From: Adiantum capillus-veneris
Taxonomy: Eukaryota; Streptophyta; Polypodiopsida; Polypodiales; Pteridaceae
Direction: 5' to 3'
Assembly: GCA_014529385.2 (NCBI GenBank)
Contig: CM043953.1
Coordinates: 98,582,842-98,646,841 of the forward strand
Length of the DNA stretch: 64,000 nt
This document shows positions 35,989 through 48,131 of the stretch, piece by piece; position 1 is the stretch's first letter; each line of letters starts with the position of its first letter. The notes beneath the pieces were generated by a model, which was not told the origin of the DNA, did not search any database, and worked only from the letters and a program-made list of their open reading frames with translations. Made by a program: the position numbers and the translations under genes.

Positions 35989-36325
35989 TGTAACAAACTT
36001 GGACACCCCAAGACTAGATTCTACCGCGACACAGCAGAGATTCACTTTAAAACAGTTCACAAAAGACGACACGGCCCAGAGTCTGCGGGAACTCACACTC
36101 AGACTCTACGTCCAGATGCTCTGAGTAATGAGGACCCAATAGACATATTTATTCTTACAAGGGATGCCCAAAAGCAGAGCCCCAAAATCTCAAACTCAAA
36201 TGCTTCAACTCAAAAGCATTATGCCCAAAAGCTGGCCAACGTAATTTACGAAAAATCGCATGGATTGCCACGTCATCAGCCACGTCAACCTGTCGACACG
36301 TTTTTTGGGCTGCTACCACGTCAAC

Positions 36326-36385
<60 letters not shown>

Positions 36386-36416
36386 AGGGGGGCTGCCACG
36401 TCACGAGTTTGTGACA
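35989..36416 (-). repeat. 3' LTR of element B
   Basis: 428 bp. Compared with its partner it lacks about 110 bp around the shared GGCGCCCC block. Its GT tract (about 36329-36384) has some 27 units against about 6 in the partner. The purine tract ggggggtat (minus strand, 36417-36425) borders it. Confidence 0.9.
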
Positions 36417-37000
36417 TACCCCCCTCTTGAAAGAATTGTAATCGCGTTGGATTATATCTGCAAAACAGACAGAGGCCATAAACTATCTTAGTAGACACTA
36501 ACTGTTAGTACCGACGCACTAGACACAACACATCTAGCACTTGTACAAACGACAGTCACATCACCGGACATCACTTGACAAATCACATACAAATTCATTC
36601 CAAATCTCACACCATGATTAATCGGCAACGTATTTAGTAATTGCATCTAGATCCATTCGCGACCTTGCGGATGCCCAATTAAGTAATCCATATTGCAATC
36701 ATGTCTATAGAGAATTATGAGACCGAAATGTTGCAATCATTTCGTCTTTCAGTTCCTGCACTCAAACAAGTCAAGTACAAATCAATCATTTTCATTTTCG
36801 GGAATTCCTGTTATAAAGTCATACAACAAAATACTATTCAGCCCTTGAAACCCAAAGGAGACATCAGTGACTATTCAAAATCGGGGTAATAGGAGCTAAG
36901 TGACTCCCCTCTTGTGCAAACGTGCTGCACTAGATTCTCCCATGTTGAAATGGGGGTTTTCTATCGGAGTAGACTATGCTAATCCGAATGCTTCAAGGTA
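36417..37000 (-). other. 3' non-coding part of element B
   Basis: It has no ORF of note. The segment at about 36535-36755 reappears diverged at 48140-48355, next to another LTR of the same type, and its first ~70 bp resemble the nested element's sequence at 29339-29400. It is thus family 3' UTR, not a gene. Confidence 0.7.
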
Positions 37001-40000
37001 AAGTTCCAAAATCTGAGGAATATCTGCTAGGTCCTCCTCCTCCATCCACTTCACATCCAATGCAGGATAGTTCTTGAACTTAATCAAAAACCACCTAATC
37101 AGTTTACCTATTATCTTTCTGTCCTCGTGTGCCAATATCTGTTCTGGAACGAGTTCTCCTCGCCCTCCACTTCAGGTTGCTCATCTGGATCCCCATCTTC
37201 GGCAGATCGCCTTTAAAAGGCTTCAATAGACTCACATGAAATGCATTGTGATCTTCCAAGTATCGAGCAGCTTCAGTCTAAAGGAGACATCATTTATCTT
37301 TTCTTTTATCTAAAAAGGGGCATAGTACCTCATGCTAAGCTTTAGAAAAAGCAACTCCTTTCCCTTTTTCTTTCTTAGGCGTGCCTTCTCGAAACGTAAG
37401 AGCATCCAATCGTCTTCCTTTAATTTCAAATCGTGACGGTGTCGATCTGCTACCTTTTCCTAAGATTTCGCAAAAACCTCCTATACCTTGGCAAATGTAG
37501 TGTTCAAGTCCCTCGTGTACTGGTCGGCTTCAAAAATCTTATCTTTCGTGCTAAGGAAGGGTGGAACCTTCGAAGCACCTTCAATGATCTCAAATGGCGC
37601 CTTCCCCGTCAAAGAGTGAATTGTGTGATTGTAGGCAAATTCCACCAAGGGCAAAAAAAAAATCCCATTGAGTCTTTTGATTAGAAATGTAAGACTTCAA
37701 TAAATCCAGTACGATTGAATTTGCAATCCCATCTGTCTCTGCCGGTGGAAGATGACGAGAACTACAACCGTGTGCCAATGTTCTCTCAAATAGCCTTCCA
37801 AAACAACCTCGTGAATCGGGGATCTCTGTCAGAGACGATTGTCTCAGGCATGCCATGTAGTCTAAAAATCTGTGCAATGAACAATCTCGCTAAATGATCC
37901 GGCTTGAATATCTTCTTCACTGGAATGAAGTGAGCTTGCTTGCTAAAGCTGTCGATGACAGTCCAAATGCCATCATGCCCACTCTATGTCTTCGAGAGAT
38001 CAAAAATGAAATCCATAGCGATACTTTCCCAAGGGCGGGTGGCAATGGGTAAGGGCAGTACAATCCCTATGCCCTATGCCTGTCAAACTTGACCTTCTGG
38101 CATACCAAACAACTTTGTACAACGTCGTCCACATCCTTCTTCAACCTCGGCCAAAAGAAGTAACGCTCTACAACTTTCAAGGTGGTGTCAATGACGCGGT
38201 GACCCGTAAAGGTGGACAATGGCACTCTCTCAAAACCTTTTCTCTCAACAGCTGTGTGATGCACATCATCGTTTTCTTCATCAAGTAGCCATCGTATATG
38301 GAATATCCCGTTACTACCTCCCCATTCTGTATTCGAGTACACCCGAAAAATCCAGATGTGTGGCGTACTGATCAACCATGTCCTCGAAGCTTCTATGATG
38401 AATCGTGGAAATAGCCAAGACTAGCAGCTTCCGAGACAAAGCATCTGGACAATCTAGAAGTGAAACTCTGACAAGATGTTAGGCCACGACATCTGCTTTT
38501 CCAAAAGCTGCTTTTGTGATGTAAACTCTGATGATCAGTGAAAACCGTAAAATCGGCACGAGTAGGTAATGTCGCCACTGAGTAAGAGCATGGATCACTG
38601 TCAAAAGCTCTTTCTCATAGATCTATGTTGTCAATTCTGGCCTTGGCCTTGAAAACAATCGGTTTTCATTGGCAATCACGACCACAAGCATCACAATATA
38701 CTTCAAATGACTTTTGCAAATCCGGCAAAGTCAATACTGGTCCAATAGTCAATTTCTCTTTCAGTGTCTGAAGGCAATCACCTCTGTAGGTCCCCACGAG
38801 AAAGGGACTCCTTTCTGTGTCAGAATGTGCAAAGAGGAAGCTACCTCTGCAAACTTTCAAATGAATCGCCGGTACTAAGAACACAAACCCAAGAAGCTTC
38901 TAACTTTATGAACATTCTCCAAATCGGGCCAATCACGTATAGTCTCAATCTTGGCCGGCTCCATCTGTACTCTGCTGCTGAGACAATGTGTCCCAAGAAT
39001 TCACTCTTTTTGGCATTGATTGTGATCTCGCAATGCCTGAAAGACCTGTAGCAGATGGTGTCTATGTTCTAATTCATCCTTAAAGAAGACTATAATGTCA
39101 TCAAAGAAAGTGTCAACAAATGATCTATACTCTCTGAAAATCCTATCCATCATTCGTTGAAAGTCGTTGGAGCATTGGCAAGGCAAAAAGGCATCACCAA
39201 AAAATCATACAAATCGAAGCTCGTCCGAAAGGCCGTCTTGTAGACATCTCCCAGCACGATTCGGATCTGATGATATCCGCTTTTCAAATCAATCCTGCTG
39301 AAACAAGAGAATCCTTGGAGTGTCATCGATCCTTGGGACCGGAAATCTCTTCTTGATGGTGATTTTATTGAGAGCTCTATAATCAATGCACATTCTCCAA
39401 GATTCATCTTTCTTTAAAACCAACAACACTGGAGAGCAGTAGGGTGAAGTAGTCGGCTAGATAAGGCCCTTTTTCAAAAGGTCTTTCACTTGGTTCATAA
39501 TCTCTTCATTGGGCTCGGCTAACACGGTAAGGCGGCCGGTTCGGTGGTGTGCTTCGAAGTATCATATCAATGGTGTGATCCTCAGGTCGAGATGGGGGCA
39601 ACTCACCTGGCAAGCCCTCAGAGAGGCAAACGGCATGAGTGTGGAGAAAATCTTGGTGTTCTTTATCAAGTTCAGACATATTCATTCTGTGTTCATCATT
39701 TAACTCTTTCAAGTAGATCCTGTAAACAAAGAGACTGGATTTCATTAATTTGGAAATGGCCAAAGCCAATACAATAGGGACAGACTCGCCCTTCAGTTTT
39801 ATATCAAGTATAATTTTTCAGCCCTTTTAATTCGACAACGTTGCTTTCTTTGCTCGATAATTGACCACAACGTTATTCTTGTGATACCAAGGGACTCCTA
39901 GGAGGACGTCACAACCTTCCAAGGGCATTATGTAGAAGTCCTCGTGCCCCAAAATACCCCTGACAATGCAACTGAAGTTTGCCAATGACAGGTGTAATGG

Positions 40001-40256
40001 CTATGTCCTGTCCGGATGCCGCTAGAACTGCCTTTGCTGGTCGTCCCATCCTATCGGGTGTAATATCGAGCCGCACTGCCAATTCAGGTGAAATGAAGTT
40101 GGCCTTGGCTCCTCCATCGAAGAAAATTAGCTCGGCAAAGTTCTGTACTTTCATCAATCAGGCTTGGGTCAGTACCCATGCAATCTGGTACCATTCTTGC
40201 TTTCATCTTGCCTTTTCTGCCATGTTCCTCTGCTGCTCTTGAACTCTCTGGCATGT
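37001..40256 (-). pseudogene. pol of element B (protease to integrase and chromodomain, many frameshifts)
   Basis: From right to left the minus frames give protease (FFDGGAKANFISPELAVRLD near 40110), RT ([20 protein letters not shown] near 39270, YRSFVDTFFDDIIVFF near 39110), an RNase H start (FEVYCDACG near 38690), integrase zinc finger (GHRVIDTTLKVVERYFF and CLVCQKVKF near 38120) and integrase core remnants to 37590. A chromodomain-like tail lies at about 37020-37150. Each lies in a different short frame with stops, so decay is heavy. Confidence 0.85.
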
Positions 40257-41460
40257 TGTCACGTGACACATCCAACCCTATGTGTCCGTGGACAAGCTAT
40301 AGCATGACCACGATTCAGTTCAATCAAGTCAATCTAGAATAGGAAGTGATCTGGCACCTTTGTGAGTCTGTTCGCAGACCGTGCATGACCAGACACTTAG
40401 ATTGGATGCATATCCTCCGGTTGCACACAGCATGATCATCAGCATTCCCATCAGAATTCATCAGAATCCATTAGGGGAATTTTCCGGTGCATTAAAACCT
40501 ATTTTCCCTATTTTTGACATTTTTCACTTATTTATTAAGTGACTTTTGTTGAGAACTAGGTAGGGCAATTTCGCTAAGATAATATATAAGCAAACCAAAG
40601 CTAGCACTTTCTGGCAGAAGAGGCAGCAAGAGCACACGCTCAACAGGCAACTTCTCAGCAGAACCCCCAAGAGGCCTAGCGTTTTTGCATCACAGCAGAA
40701 GGCTGGCGTTTTCGGACCAAATCAACCAACGTTTTTGCATTGGCAACAGCTTGGCCACAGCAAGAAGCAGAGGACTCCCAACGTTAGCAGATTACCCACA
40801 GCCATACCATTTTCAGCCCTAGCGTTTTTGCATCTGCCAGGCATTTCAGCGTTTTACAGATCTACCACGACAGAACCAACACAAGCACCAGAGTTTTCAG
40901 TTTTCAGCACTTAGACTTCGTAGAACAAGTCCCGAACCTCACACATCTCACCTTCCCGCAGCAGATCCTCGCCGCACGGTCAGATCCTGCGAAGTTTGCA
41001 GATTCAGCCCGGAAAACACAAATTTCAGCATCTGCGTTTTCAGCACGTAGTCATTGCATCATCGTCATCGACATAGAGTCAAAATTCAGCAGATAAAGAT
41101 TTGCAGATTTCAGCCAGTAGCGTTTTCAGATTTCAGCCCGTCTCGTCGTTGTCCTCATCGTCGTCGACATCGTCGGCAAGTCCAAGCATTGTAGAGATTG
41201 TGCAATCATAAGTAGACCGCTCTCGCCATAGAGTGGCGCCTTCGAAGGAGGGTTTTACGTCTCTGGTGTCGTATTCTCTTCTCTCTCTATCTCTGTCTCA
41301 TGCACTTCCATTCACAGTGTCCATTCACTTTGTTTGTGTCCATTGCACTCTCACTAAAGGAACGGAAGCCTCTCCCTTCCCTAAGACAAAGGAACCTTGA
41401 GCACAGTTCGGAGCACTCATCTTGAGCAAAGTTCAACATTCACTTCTGTTGCACCTTACA
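40257..41460 (-). mobile_element. Solo LTR, family C, inside element B
   Basis: 1204 bp starting TGTCACGTGACA and ending GCACCTTACA. Flanking pentamers catgt (40252-40256) and cctgt (41461-41465) are near-identical, fitting a target duplication with one change. It carries many copies of a gcgtttttgca motif and GTC/GAC-rich stretches. Homologues lie at 44501-45717 (same orientation by primer-binding site) and 51618-52793 (opposite). Confidence 0.85.
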
Positions 41461-42945
41461 CCTGTCTTCACTTTGTTCTTGTTGTGCCTTTTTGGGGCAC
41501 TTTGCGAAGATGTGCCCATGTTCCCCGCAACCAAAACACTTCCCTTCTTTGATGTAATTCGCCCTCTCTCGAAGAGTGAGCCGGGGTCTTTCTTTTCTTG
41601 GGAACTCTTTCTCTTTCTACTTTCATTGTTAAAGGTCTGTTGGGTTCTTTGAGTCAAGATCTTAATAGTGAGGTAAGTCAAATTTCCCGAATGTATCGCG
41701 AAACCCTGTTTCACATGACCAATCAATTCTTGAATCTCTGTAGGGAGTCCGCAGCAAAACCGCTCAATCTGTTCCTTAAAAGAGATCTTCTTAAATGAAG
41801 AGGTTGGTAGAAAAGAGTTCCAAAATCTCTCGCAATAAGCGTCCAAAGAATCACTCTTGGTCATCTGAAGATGATTCCAAGTGGTTCATATATCTCGTTC
41901 GTACTCCGAGTCAGCCAAGAAGAAATAAATAGCCTTTTGAATTTCAACCACTTGATTGGAGCTTCCTTCCTCAGAAGAAGAGTGGACCACCATCTTCGAG
42001 CATTTCCTTTGAAGAACGATGTAGCCCTCCTAATCTTGGAGTGCTCTGAGTAGTGCCCTCCAAAGAAGGCTATATCAAACTGCTCAATGAAGGCCAAAGC
42101 CCTTGGAGCATCTCGAAACCCAGAAAAGGATTCAAATTTAATCGACTGTCCACATTCTTTGAATTCTTTTACTTTCTTGCTTTTGTCTTCAAGGAAGTCA
42201 TATTGGTTGGCTCTGTAAAAATGCTGCTTCTTTGCATAAAACATACTGTCAGAGGATGACTCCTCTGTAGAACTGTCAGAAACTGGGCAAAATCTGGGTT
42301 TCTTTGCCTTTTTCTTGCCCTTTTCAAAGCTTTGCTTTTTGCTTCGCTTTTTGCCTTTTCTGTCCTCCTTGCTCAAGTCAGAAGAGCTAGAAGAACTGTC
42401 GGAAGAAGAAGAAGAAGAACTGGGTGGTCCTTCAAATCGTACACGCTTCTTCTGCTTTCTTGCAAATGCTAAAGAAGATTGACGGTCCCTTCTTACGCTT
42501 TTTCACTTGCTTTTGTGGATTGATTGTTCGCGTCCAAAAGCCAGCTGATCTGTGTTTGAACCACCTTCAGTAATTCTTGCTCTGTAAACATCCTTGGAGA
42601 AGGAAATTTCTTGATTGCCGGTTTAATGGGTGGTTCTGTGGCTTTCTGCCACTGGGTGTGTACTCTGCGATGGATTGCTAAGACAAGAAATTTGCAAACC
42701 GCGAATCCTTCGCAAATTTAATCATCTCCTTCGTGCACTCGTCAACTGTTGTCGACGTTCCATCTCTTGAAGTTCGTACTGAGTAGGCCGAGGTGGCCCC
42801 TACTCTTCCTCTGTTAAATCATCAAAATCTTCTTTGTGATCTCATTCCGCATTAGAAGATGCAAAAGAAGTCGTCTGCTTCTTGTTGGAATCCATAAGTG
42901 TCGCAAGAAAAGGATTGATTTCTCGGTAGAAGAGAAATCGGCCGT
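41461..42945 (-). pseudogene. gag of element B
   Basis: The minus frames give the acidic/basic N-part (KKRSKKQSFEKGKKKAKKPR), the gag core (HSKIRRATSFFKGNARRWW, LLLRKEAPIKWLKFKRLF) and the second half (YCERFWNSFLPTSSFKK, HVKQGFAIHSGNLTY). The zinc-knuckle stretch near 41465-41540 is out of frame. This is the typical retrotransposon gag that coats the RNA. Confidence 0.85.
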
Positions 42946-42958
42946 GCTCTAATACCGC

Positions 42959-43452
42959 TGTAACAAACTTGGACACCCCAAGTCTAGATTCTACCGCGAC
43001 ACAGCACAGATTGACTTTAAAAAAGTTCACAAAAGACAACACGGCCTGGTATAGTTCCGTGCCAAGAGGTATTGGCCCCAAAGACTGGCGCCCCTTTCGG
43101 TATTTCTTTTTATATTAATCTATGTGCAGAGTACAAGGGAGTCTGGGGAAACTCATACTCGGACTCTGCGTCCAGATGCTCTGAATAATGAGGGCCCACC
43201 AGACATATTTATTCTTACAAGGAATGCCCAAAAGCAAAGCCCCAAAATTCTCAAACTCAAAAGCTTTAACTCAAAAGCTAGCCAACATAATTTGCGGAAA
43301 ATCATACAGACTGCCACATCATCAACCCAACGCGTTTTACAAAAGTCGCACGGACTGCCACGTCAACCTGTCGGCGCGTTTTTTGGGCTGCTGCCACGTC
43401 AATAGGGTGTGTGTGTGTATCCGAGGACCTGCCACGTCACCAGTTTGTGACT
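42959..43452 (-). repeat. 5' LTR of element B
   Basis: 494 bp with the shared block GGCGCCCCTTTCGGTATTTC (43087-43106), a short GT run and several CCACGTCA copies near its outer end. Confidence 0.9.
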
Positions 43453-43457
43453 ACGAC

Positions 43458-43735
43458 ACACGAGAGAATCACTTAAAAATACTTTACAATTTTATCACAC
43501 TTTTAAAACAAAGTCGACACGGCTCGGCGTAGTTCCGTGCCCAAAGGTATTGGCCCCAAAATCTGGTGCCTCTTTCGGTATTTATTTTTGAATTAATACT
43601 TGAGCAAAGTTACAAATCCTGCGGCCCTTCTCTGCTCAGTTGCTCGTCAGCACACTGAGGGAAAGAGGGACCTTGGGTTCTATTTAAAGGTCCTTGGCCT
43701 CAAAATCAAAAGCAATTACATGAAAAGCGGCAAAC
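43458..43735 (-). repeat. Fragment of LTR family D
   Basis: It aligns with 56705-56985 (acacgagagaatcactta, gcacactgagagaaagag, ttgggttctatttaaagg). It abuts element B's target duplication, so element B may have inserted into this LTR. The left flank of B shows only a weak match to the LTR D start. Confidence 0.7.
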
Positions 43736-44499
43736 TCGCGATCAAATTTTGCTTCTCTTTCTTCGCGTTCACATGCTATGGCTGCCACTCTTGCTTCGTA
43801 CTTACGATCAATTTCTGCTTTTCTTGCTTCGCGTTCTAACTTGCTGTCCATAAACATCTGCTCCAACTCTTCCATAGGAGTTAGTGCAATCCTTGGCGTA
43901 GATGGGGAAGGGGGGGGGTCAGAAAAACTTCCTGGTGGAAAAAATTCTTCTTCGCCTCTCTCATGCTCATCACCTCCAAGCGAAGTATCCATTCCACTTC
44001 GAGTGATGACCATCCACTGAAGTCGTGGGTTCTTGTGGTCTTGGGTTCTTAAGTTCACAAGAAACTTGGGTTCTTGGGGGTCTTGGTTCTTGGGGTTCTT
44101 GAGTTCTTGACGTTCTTGCGGGTCTTGAGGTTCTTGAGGTTCTTCTTTCGCTTGCAATATGTGTTAGAGAAGGATCTTCTCTTCACCCGAATTCTGCTCT
44201 TTTCCGCGAGCGCACCCTTCGCGGCCTTGCGCTCACACCAAGGTTGCTTTTTCCCACCTCACATCGATTGGCCAGCCGCTAAGTGCACGGTCCGCTCTCA
44301 ATGAGTGAACAGAGGCACAAGGGGAGGCTGGACAAGCCCTTCTCTCTCGGGTTTCCTGTCACTCTTCAAAAACACGATTAGGAATCGACACGCCCAAATG
44401 AACTTGGGTTCGTGCGACCTCAACAAGCAAAAAAAAATTATGTGGTTCTTGTGGTTCTTTTCTTGAGTGATACAGAGCACTGTCAAAGCTCTGATACCA
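43736..44499 (-). pseudogene. Leader and N-terminal gag-like ORF beside LTR C
   Basis: A minus ORF at 44157-43684 begins with a low-complexity QEPQDPQERQELKNP stretch. It then has TPRIALTPMEELEQMFMDS and a charged helix (EREARKAEIDRKYEARVAAI) of the sort found at the N-terminus of plant retrotransposon gag. The primer-binding site TGGTATCAGAGC lies on the minus strand at 44488-44499. The rest of the element is missing, cut off by the LTR D fragment. Confidence 0.6.
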
Positions 44500-44500
44500 A

Positions 44501-45717
44501 CGTAAGGTGCAGCGGAAGTGAATGTTGAACTTTTGCTCAAGATGAGTGCTCCGAACTGTGCTCAAGGTTCCTTGTACATACGGAGGGGAGACTCGAGAGC
44601 CTTCCGTTCCTTTAGTGAGAGAGTGCAATGGACACAAACAAAGTGGATGAACACTGTGAATGAAGGTGCTGAGACTGAGAGATAGAGAGAGAAGAGAATA
44701 CGACACCAGAATGTTGTCAAACCCTCCTCCGAAGGCTCCACTCTCTATGGCGAGAGCGGTCTACTTATGATTGCACAAATCTCTACAGTGCTTGGACTTG
44801 CCGACGATGTCGACGACGATGAGCACGACGACGAGACGGGCTGAAATCTGAGAATGCTAAGGGCTGAAATCTGCAAATCTTTATCTGCTGAATTCTGACT
44901 CTGTGTCGATGATGATGTCGTTGGCGAAGATGCGACGACGACGCACTGAAAACGCAGATGCTGAAATCTGCCTTTTCCGGGCTGAAACCGCAAACTTCGC
45001 GGGATCTGACCGTGCGGCGAGGATCTGCTGCGGGAAGGTGAGAGCTGCAAGGTTCGGGGGTTCGTCTGAGGGTTCTAAATGCTGAAAACTGAAAATGCTG
45101 ATGCTTGTGGGGATTTCGTCGTGAAGATCTGCAAAAATGCTGAAGTGTCTCGCAGATGCAAAAACGCTAGGGCTGAAAATGGTCTTGCTGTGGAGAATCT
45201 GCTAACGTTGGGGCTTCTGCTTGGTCTGTTGTCACCAAGGATCTGCAAGAGCAAAAACGCTGGCTGATCTGGTCCAAAAACGCTAGCTTTCTGCTGTGAA
45301 GCAAAAACGCTAGGGCATCTAGGGCTTCTGTTGAGAAGTTGCCTGTTGAGCGAGTGCTCCTGCTGCCTCCTCTGCCGTAAAGTGCTAGCGCTAGGTTTTC
45401 TTATATACAACTTAGCAAAATTGCCCTACCTAGTTCCCAACAAAAGTCACTTAAATAAGTGAAAAATATCAAAAATAGGGAAAATAGGTCTATGCACTGT
45501 AAAAATGCTACTGATTGGTTCTGATGGAAATCTGATGGTCGTGCTATGTGCAACCAGAGGATATGCATCTATTCTAAGTGTCTGGCCATGCACGGTCTGA
45601 GAACAGACTCACAAAAGTGCCAAATCACTTCCTATTCTAGACTGACTTGACTGAACTGAACCCTGGACATGCTGTAGCTTGTCCATGTACACATAGGGTT
45701 GGATGTGTCACGTGACA
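44501..45717 (-). repeat. 5' LTR of a family C element
   Basis: 1217 bp, the mirror of the solo LTR at 51618-52793. The minus strand starts TGTCACGTGACA and ends CACCTTAC(G), followed at once by the primer-binding site at 44488-44499. It interrupts the protease text of element E at 45718. It has repeats of aaaaacgctag and a GAC-rich stretch. Confidence 0.85.
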
Positions 45718-47499
45718 AATCTCGAGCCGCCCCACCACTTCCAATGAAATGAAGTTGGCCTTGGCTCCTCCATCAAAGAAGATCAGGGCTTCTTGGTTTT
45801 TCACTTTGCCCCAAGCTCGGCAAAGTTCTGTACTCTCGTCCAACGTGCTGGGCTCAATATCCACGCAATCTGGAACCAGTCCTGTTTTCATCTTGCCTTT
45901 TCTTCCACGTTCCTCAGCTGCTTTGAACTCTCAAGCCTCTCGTCGTTCTTGTCGTTTGTTCTTTCTGTGCCTTTTTAGGGCACTTCGCGGAGATATGTCC
46001 AGTTTCCCCGCATCCAAAGCACTTCCCTTCCTTGATGAAGCGAACTCTCTCCTAAGGAGTAAGCTTGGGTCGTGCATCTTTCTTTTCTGGGTTGCTCTTC
46101 CTCTTTCTACTTTCATTTTTCGAAGTCTGTTCAGCTCTTTGTGTCATCATCTCATCGGTGGGGTAGGTCAAACTGCCAAAGTGAATGGCAAAACCCCGTT
46201 TCGCATGACTCATCAACTCCTGAATGGAAGCTGACTTCTGTTCCAGGCAATGATCTCGGATCTCTGTAGGAAGACCCAAGGTAAACCGCTCAATTTTGTC
46301 CTTGAACGAGATCTTCTTGAATGAAGAGGCATGTATAAAAGAGCTTCAGAATCTCTCGCAATACGTGTCCGATGTATCCTTCTTGGTCATCCGAAGATGG
46401 TTCCAAGCAGTTCGTATATCGCGTTCATACTCTCGAGTCAGCCAAGAAGAAATAAAAAGCCTATTGAATTTCAGCCATTTAACTGACTCAGTCTTGTTTA
46501 ATAGAAGCATGGACCACCAAGTTCGAGCATTCCCCTTGAAGTAAGAGGCAGCTCTCCGAATCTTAGAGTGCTCGGAGTCACGCCCTCTCGCGAAACGATG
46601 TCAAACTGCTGTACAAAAGACAAAGCCTTCGAAGCATCTCTATAACCAAAAAACGTGTCAAATTTAACTGATTGTCCACCTTCCTTAAACTCTCGGACTT
46701 TCTTGCTTTTGTCTTCTAGAAAGTCATACTGATTGGCTTTGTAAAATTTTACTTCTTTGCATAAAAGCTGTTGTCATTTGAGTCCGAACTAGACGAGTCC
46801 TCTGTAGAATTGTCAACCACAGGGCGAGATTTACACTTCTTTGCCTTTTTCTTGCCCTTTCCGAAGCGTTGCTTTTTGATTCGCTTTTTGCCTTATTCTG
46901 TCTTCTTCGCTCGAGTCAGATGAGCTAGAAGAACTATCAGAAGAAGAAGAAGAAGAAGAATTGGGTACTCCTTCAAATTGAACACGCTTCTTTTGCTTTC
47001 TCGCCTTTTCAAACGTCGACTGACGACCCAAATAACCCGGGAAGTCGGTGCTTTTCTTCTGCTTTTTGTCGTGCTTTTTAACTTTGTTCTGCGCGTCAAA
47101 AAGCTGAGCAATTCGTGTATCAACCACCTCTTCTGATTCTTTCTCTGTATACCTCTTGGGAGTAGGACGTTTCTTGAGAGCGGGTTTTCGGGGTGGTTTT
47201 GTGGTTTTCTGCCACTGTGTGTGCACTTCCTCGAAAGAAGTCTAGCTCATATATTTTGCCAATTTCGGGTCCTTGGCAAAATTAAGCATCATCTTTGTTG
47301 CATCGCCGATCAATTGCGCTCCATCTCCTGACGCTCCGCCTGAGTAGACCGAGGCGGGCCGTACTCCTTGCCTGAATCTTCGTTGTGATCCCTTCTCGCA
47401 TCTCTAAATGCAGAGGGAGTCGACTGATCTTTGCCTGAAGCCATAGGTGTCGTGGAAAAAAAGTAGGGATCGATTTCCCATAGAAGAGAAATCGGTTGT
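45718..47499 (-). pseudogene. Element E: gag and start of protease
   Basis: The minus frames from the right give QFDAQNKVKK-like text (AQLFDAQNKVKKHDKKQK), a serine-rich acidic run (SSSSSDSSSSSSDSSEED near 46950), the gag core in broken frames, GLPTEIRDHCLEQKSASIQE near 46250, a frameshifted zinc knuckle near 45990, and the protease LIFFDGGAKANFISLE near 45770. Then the LTR C sequence begins. The primer-binding site lies at 47500-47511. Pol beyond the protease is absent. Confidence 0.85.
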
Positions 47500-47511
47500 G
47501 CTCTGATACCA
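47500..47511 (-). promoter_or_regulatory. Primer-binding site of element E
   Basis: The minus strand reads TGGTATCAGAGC next to the LTR at 47513. Confidence 0.85.
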
Positions 47512-47512
47512 C

Positions 47513-48131
47513 TCTAACAGACTTGGACACTCCAAGTCGGGAATCTACCACGACACCACAAATAATCACTTCAAACAGTTCACGGTTCACAATTGATTCG
47601 ACACTAGCCCGGCAGAGTTCTGTGCCTAGAGTATTGGCCCCAAAGACTGGCGCCCCTTTCGGTATTTCTTTTTGTATTAATATGTGTTCAAAGTACAAGA
47701 GTACGGGCAAGCACTCACACTTAAGACTCTACGTCCAGATGCTCTGAGTTATGTGGGGCCTGCTCACATATTAAAAGATTACAAGGGATGCTAAAAGCAG
47801 AGCCCAAAAGCTGAAAATTAAAAGCATTAAAATAAAGCAAGTTCTCTCTTTTGATCTCTCAAGCCATTCTTGGCAATAAAGCAAAAGCTTTTTAAATAAA
47901 AGCTCTCTCTCTCAATCTCCTTGCGTAGGAAAATAAAGCAGAAGCAAAATCAGTGTTGCTTTTTTTCCTGCTGCCGCAAAACGCGGAGATCCGTACAGCA
48001 CGCCACGTGTCAGCTTTTCCCGCAATTCCCAGGCTGTCGTACAGCAAGCCACGTCAGCATTTTTGGCAGTCCGTAGCAGCCAGCCAGCCAAATGTGTGTA
48101 CCAGGGACAGCCACGTCATCACATTGTGACA
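47513..48131 (-). repeat. LTR shared between elements E and F/G
   Basis: 619 bp, starting TCTAACAGACTTGG (first G changed) and ending TTGTGACA. On its left it has a primer-binding site and gag (5' LTR of E). On its right it has the family 3' UTR (3' LTR of a second element). It resembles the LTR at 55413-55962. Confidence 0.85.

Larger units (their letters stand above)
35989..43452 (-). mobile_element. Element B: minus-strand Ty3/gypsy retrotransposon, LTR to LTR
   Basis: LTRs at 35989-36416 and 42959-43452 begin TGTAACAAACTTGG and end GTTTGTGAC(A/T). They are flanked by the 5 bp duplication acgac (35984-35988 and 43453-43457). The 5' LTR is the right one: a slightly decayed primer-binding site (minus strand of 42946-42957) sits beside it, gag follows, then pol, then a non-coding 3' part. 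A reversed solo LTR of family C (40257-41460) is inserted between gag and protease. All coding parts are frameshifted. Confidence 0.9.

Noticed and set aside
36313-36498. Poly-threonine/histidine ORF
   Set aside because: Pure translation of the GT tract in an LTR.
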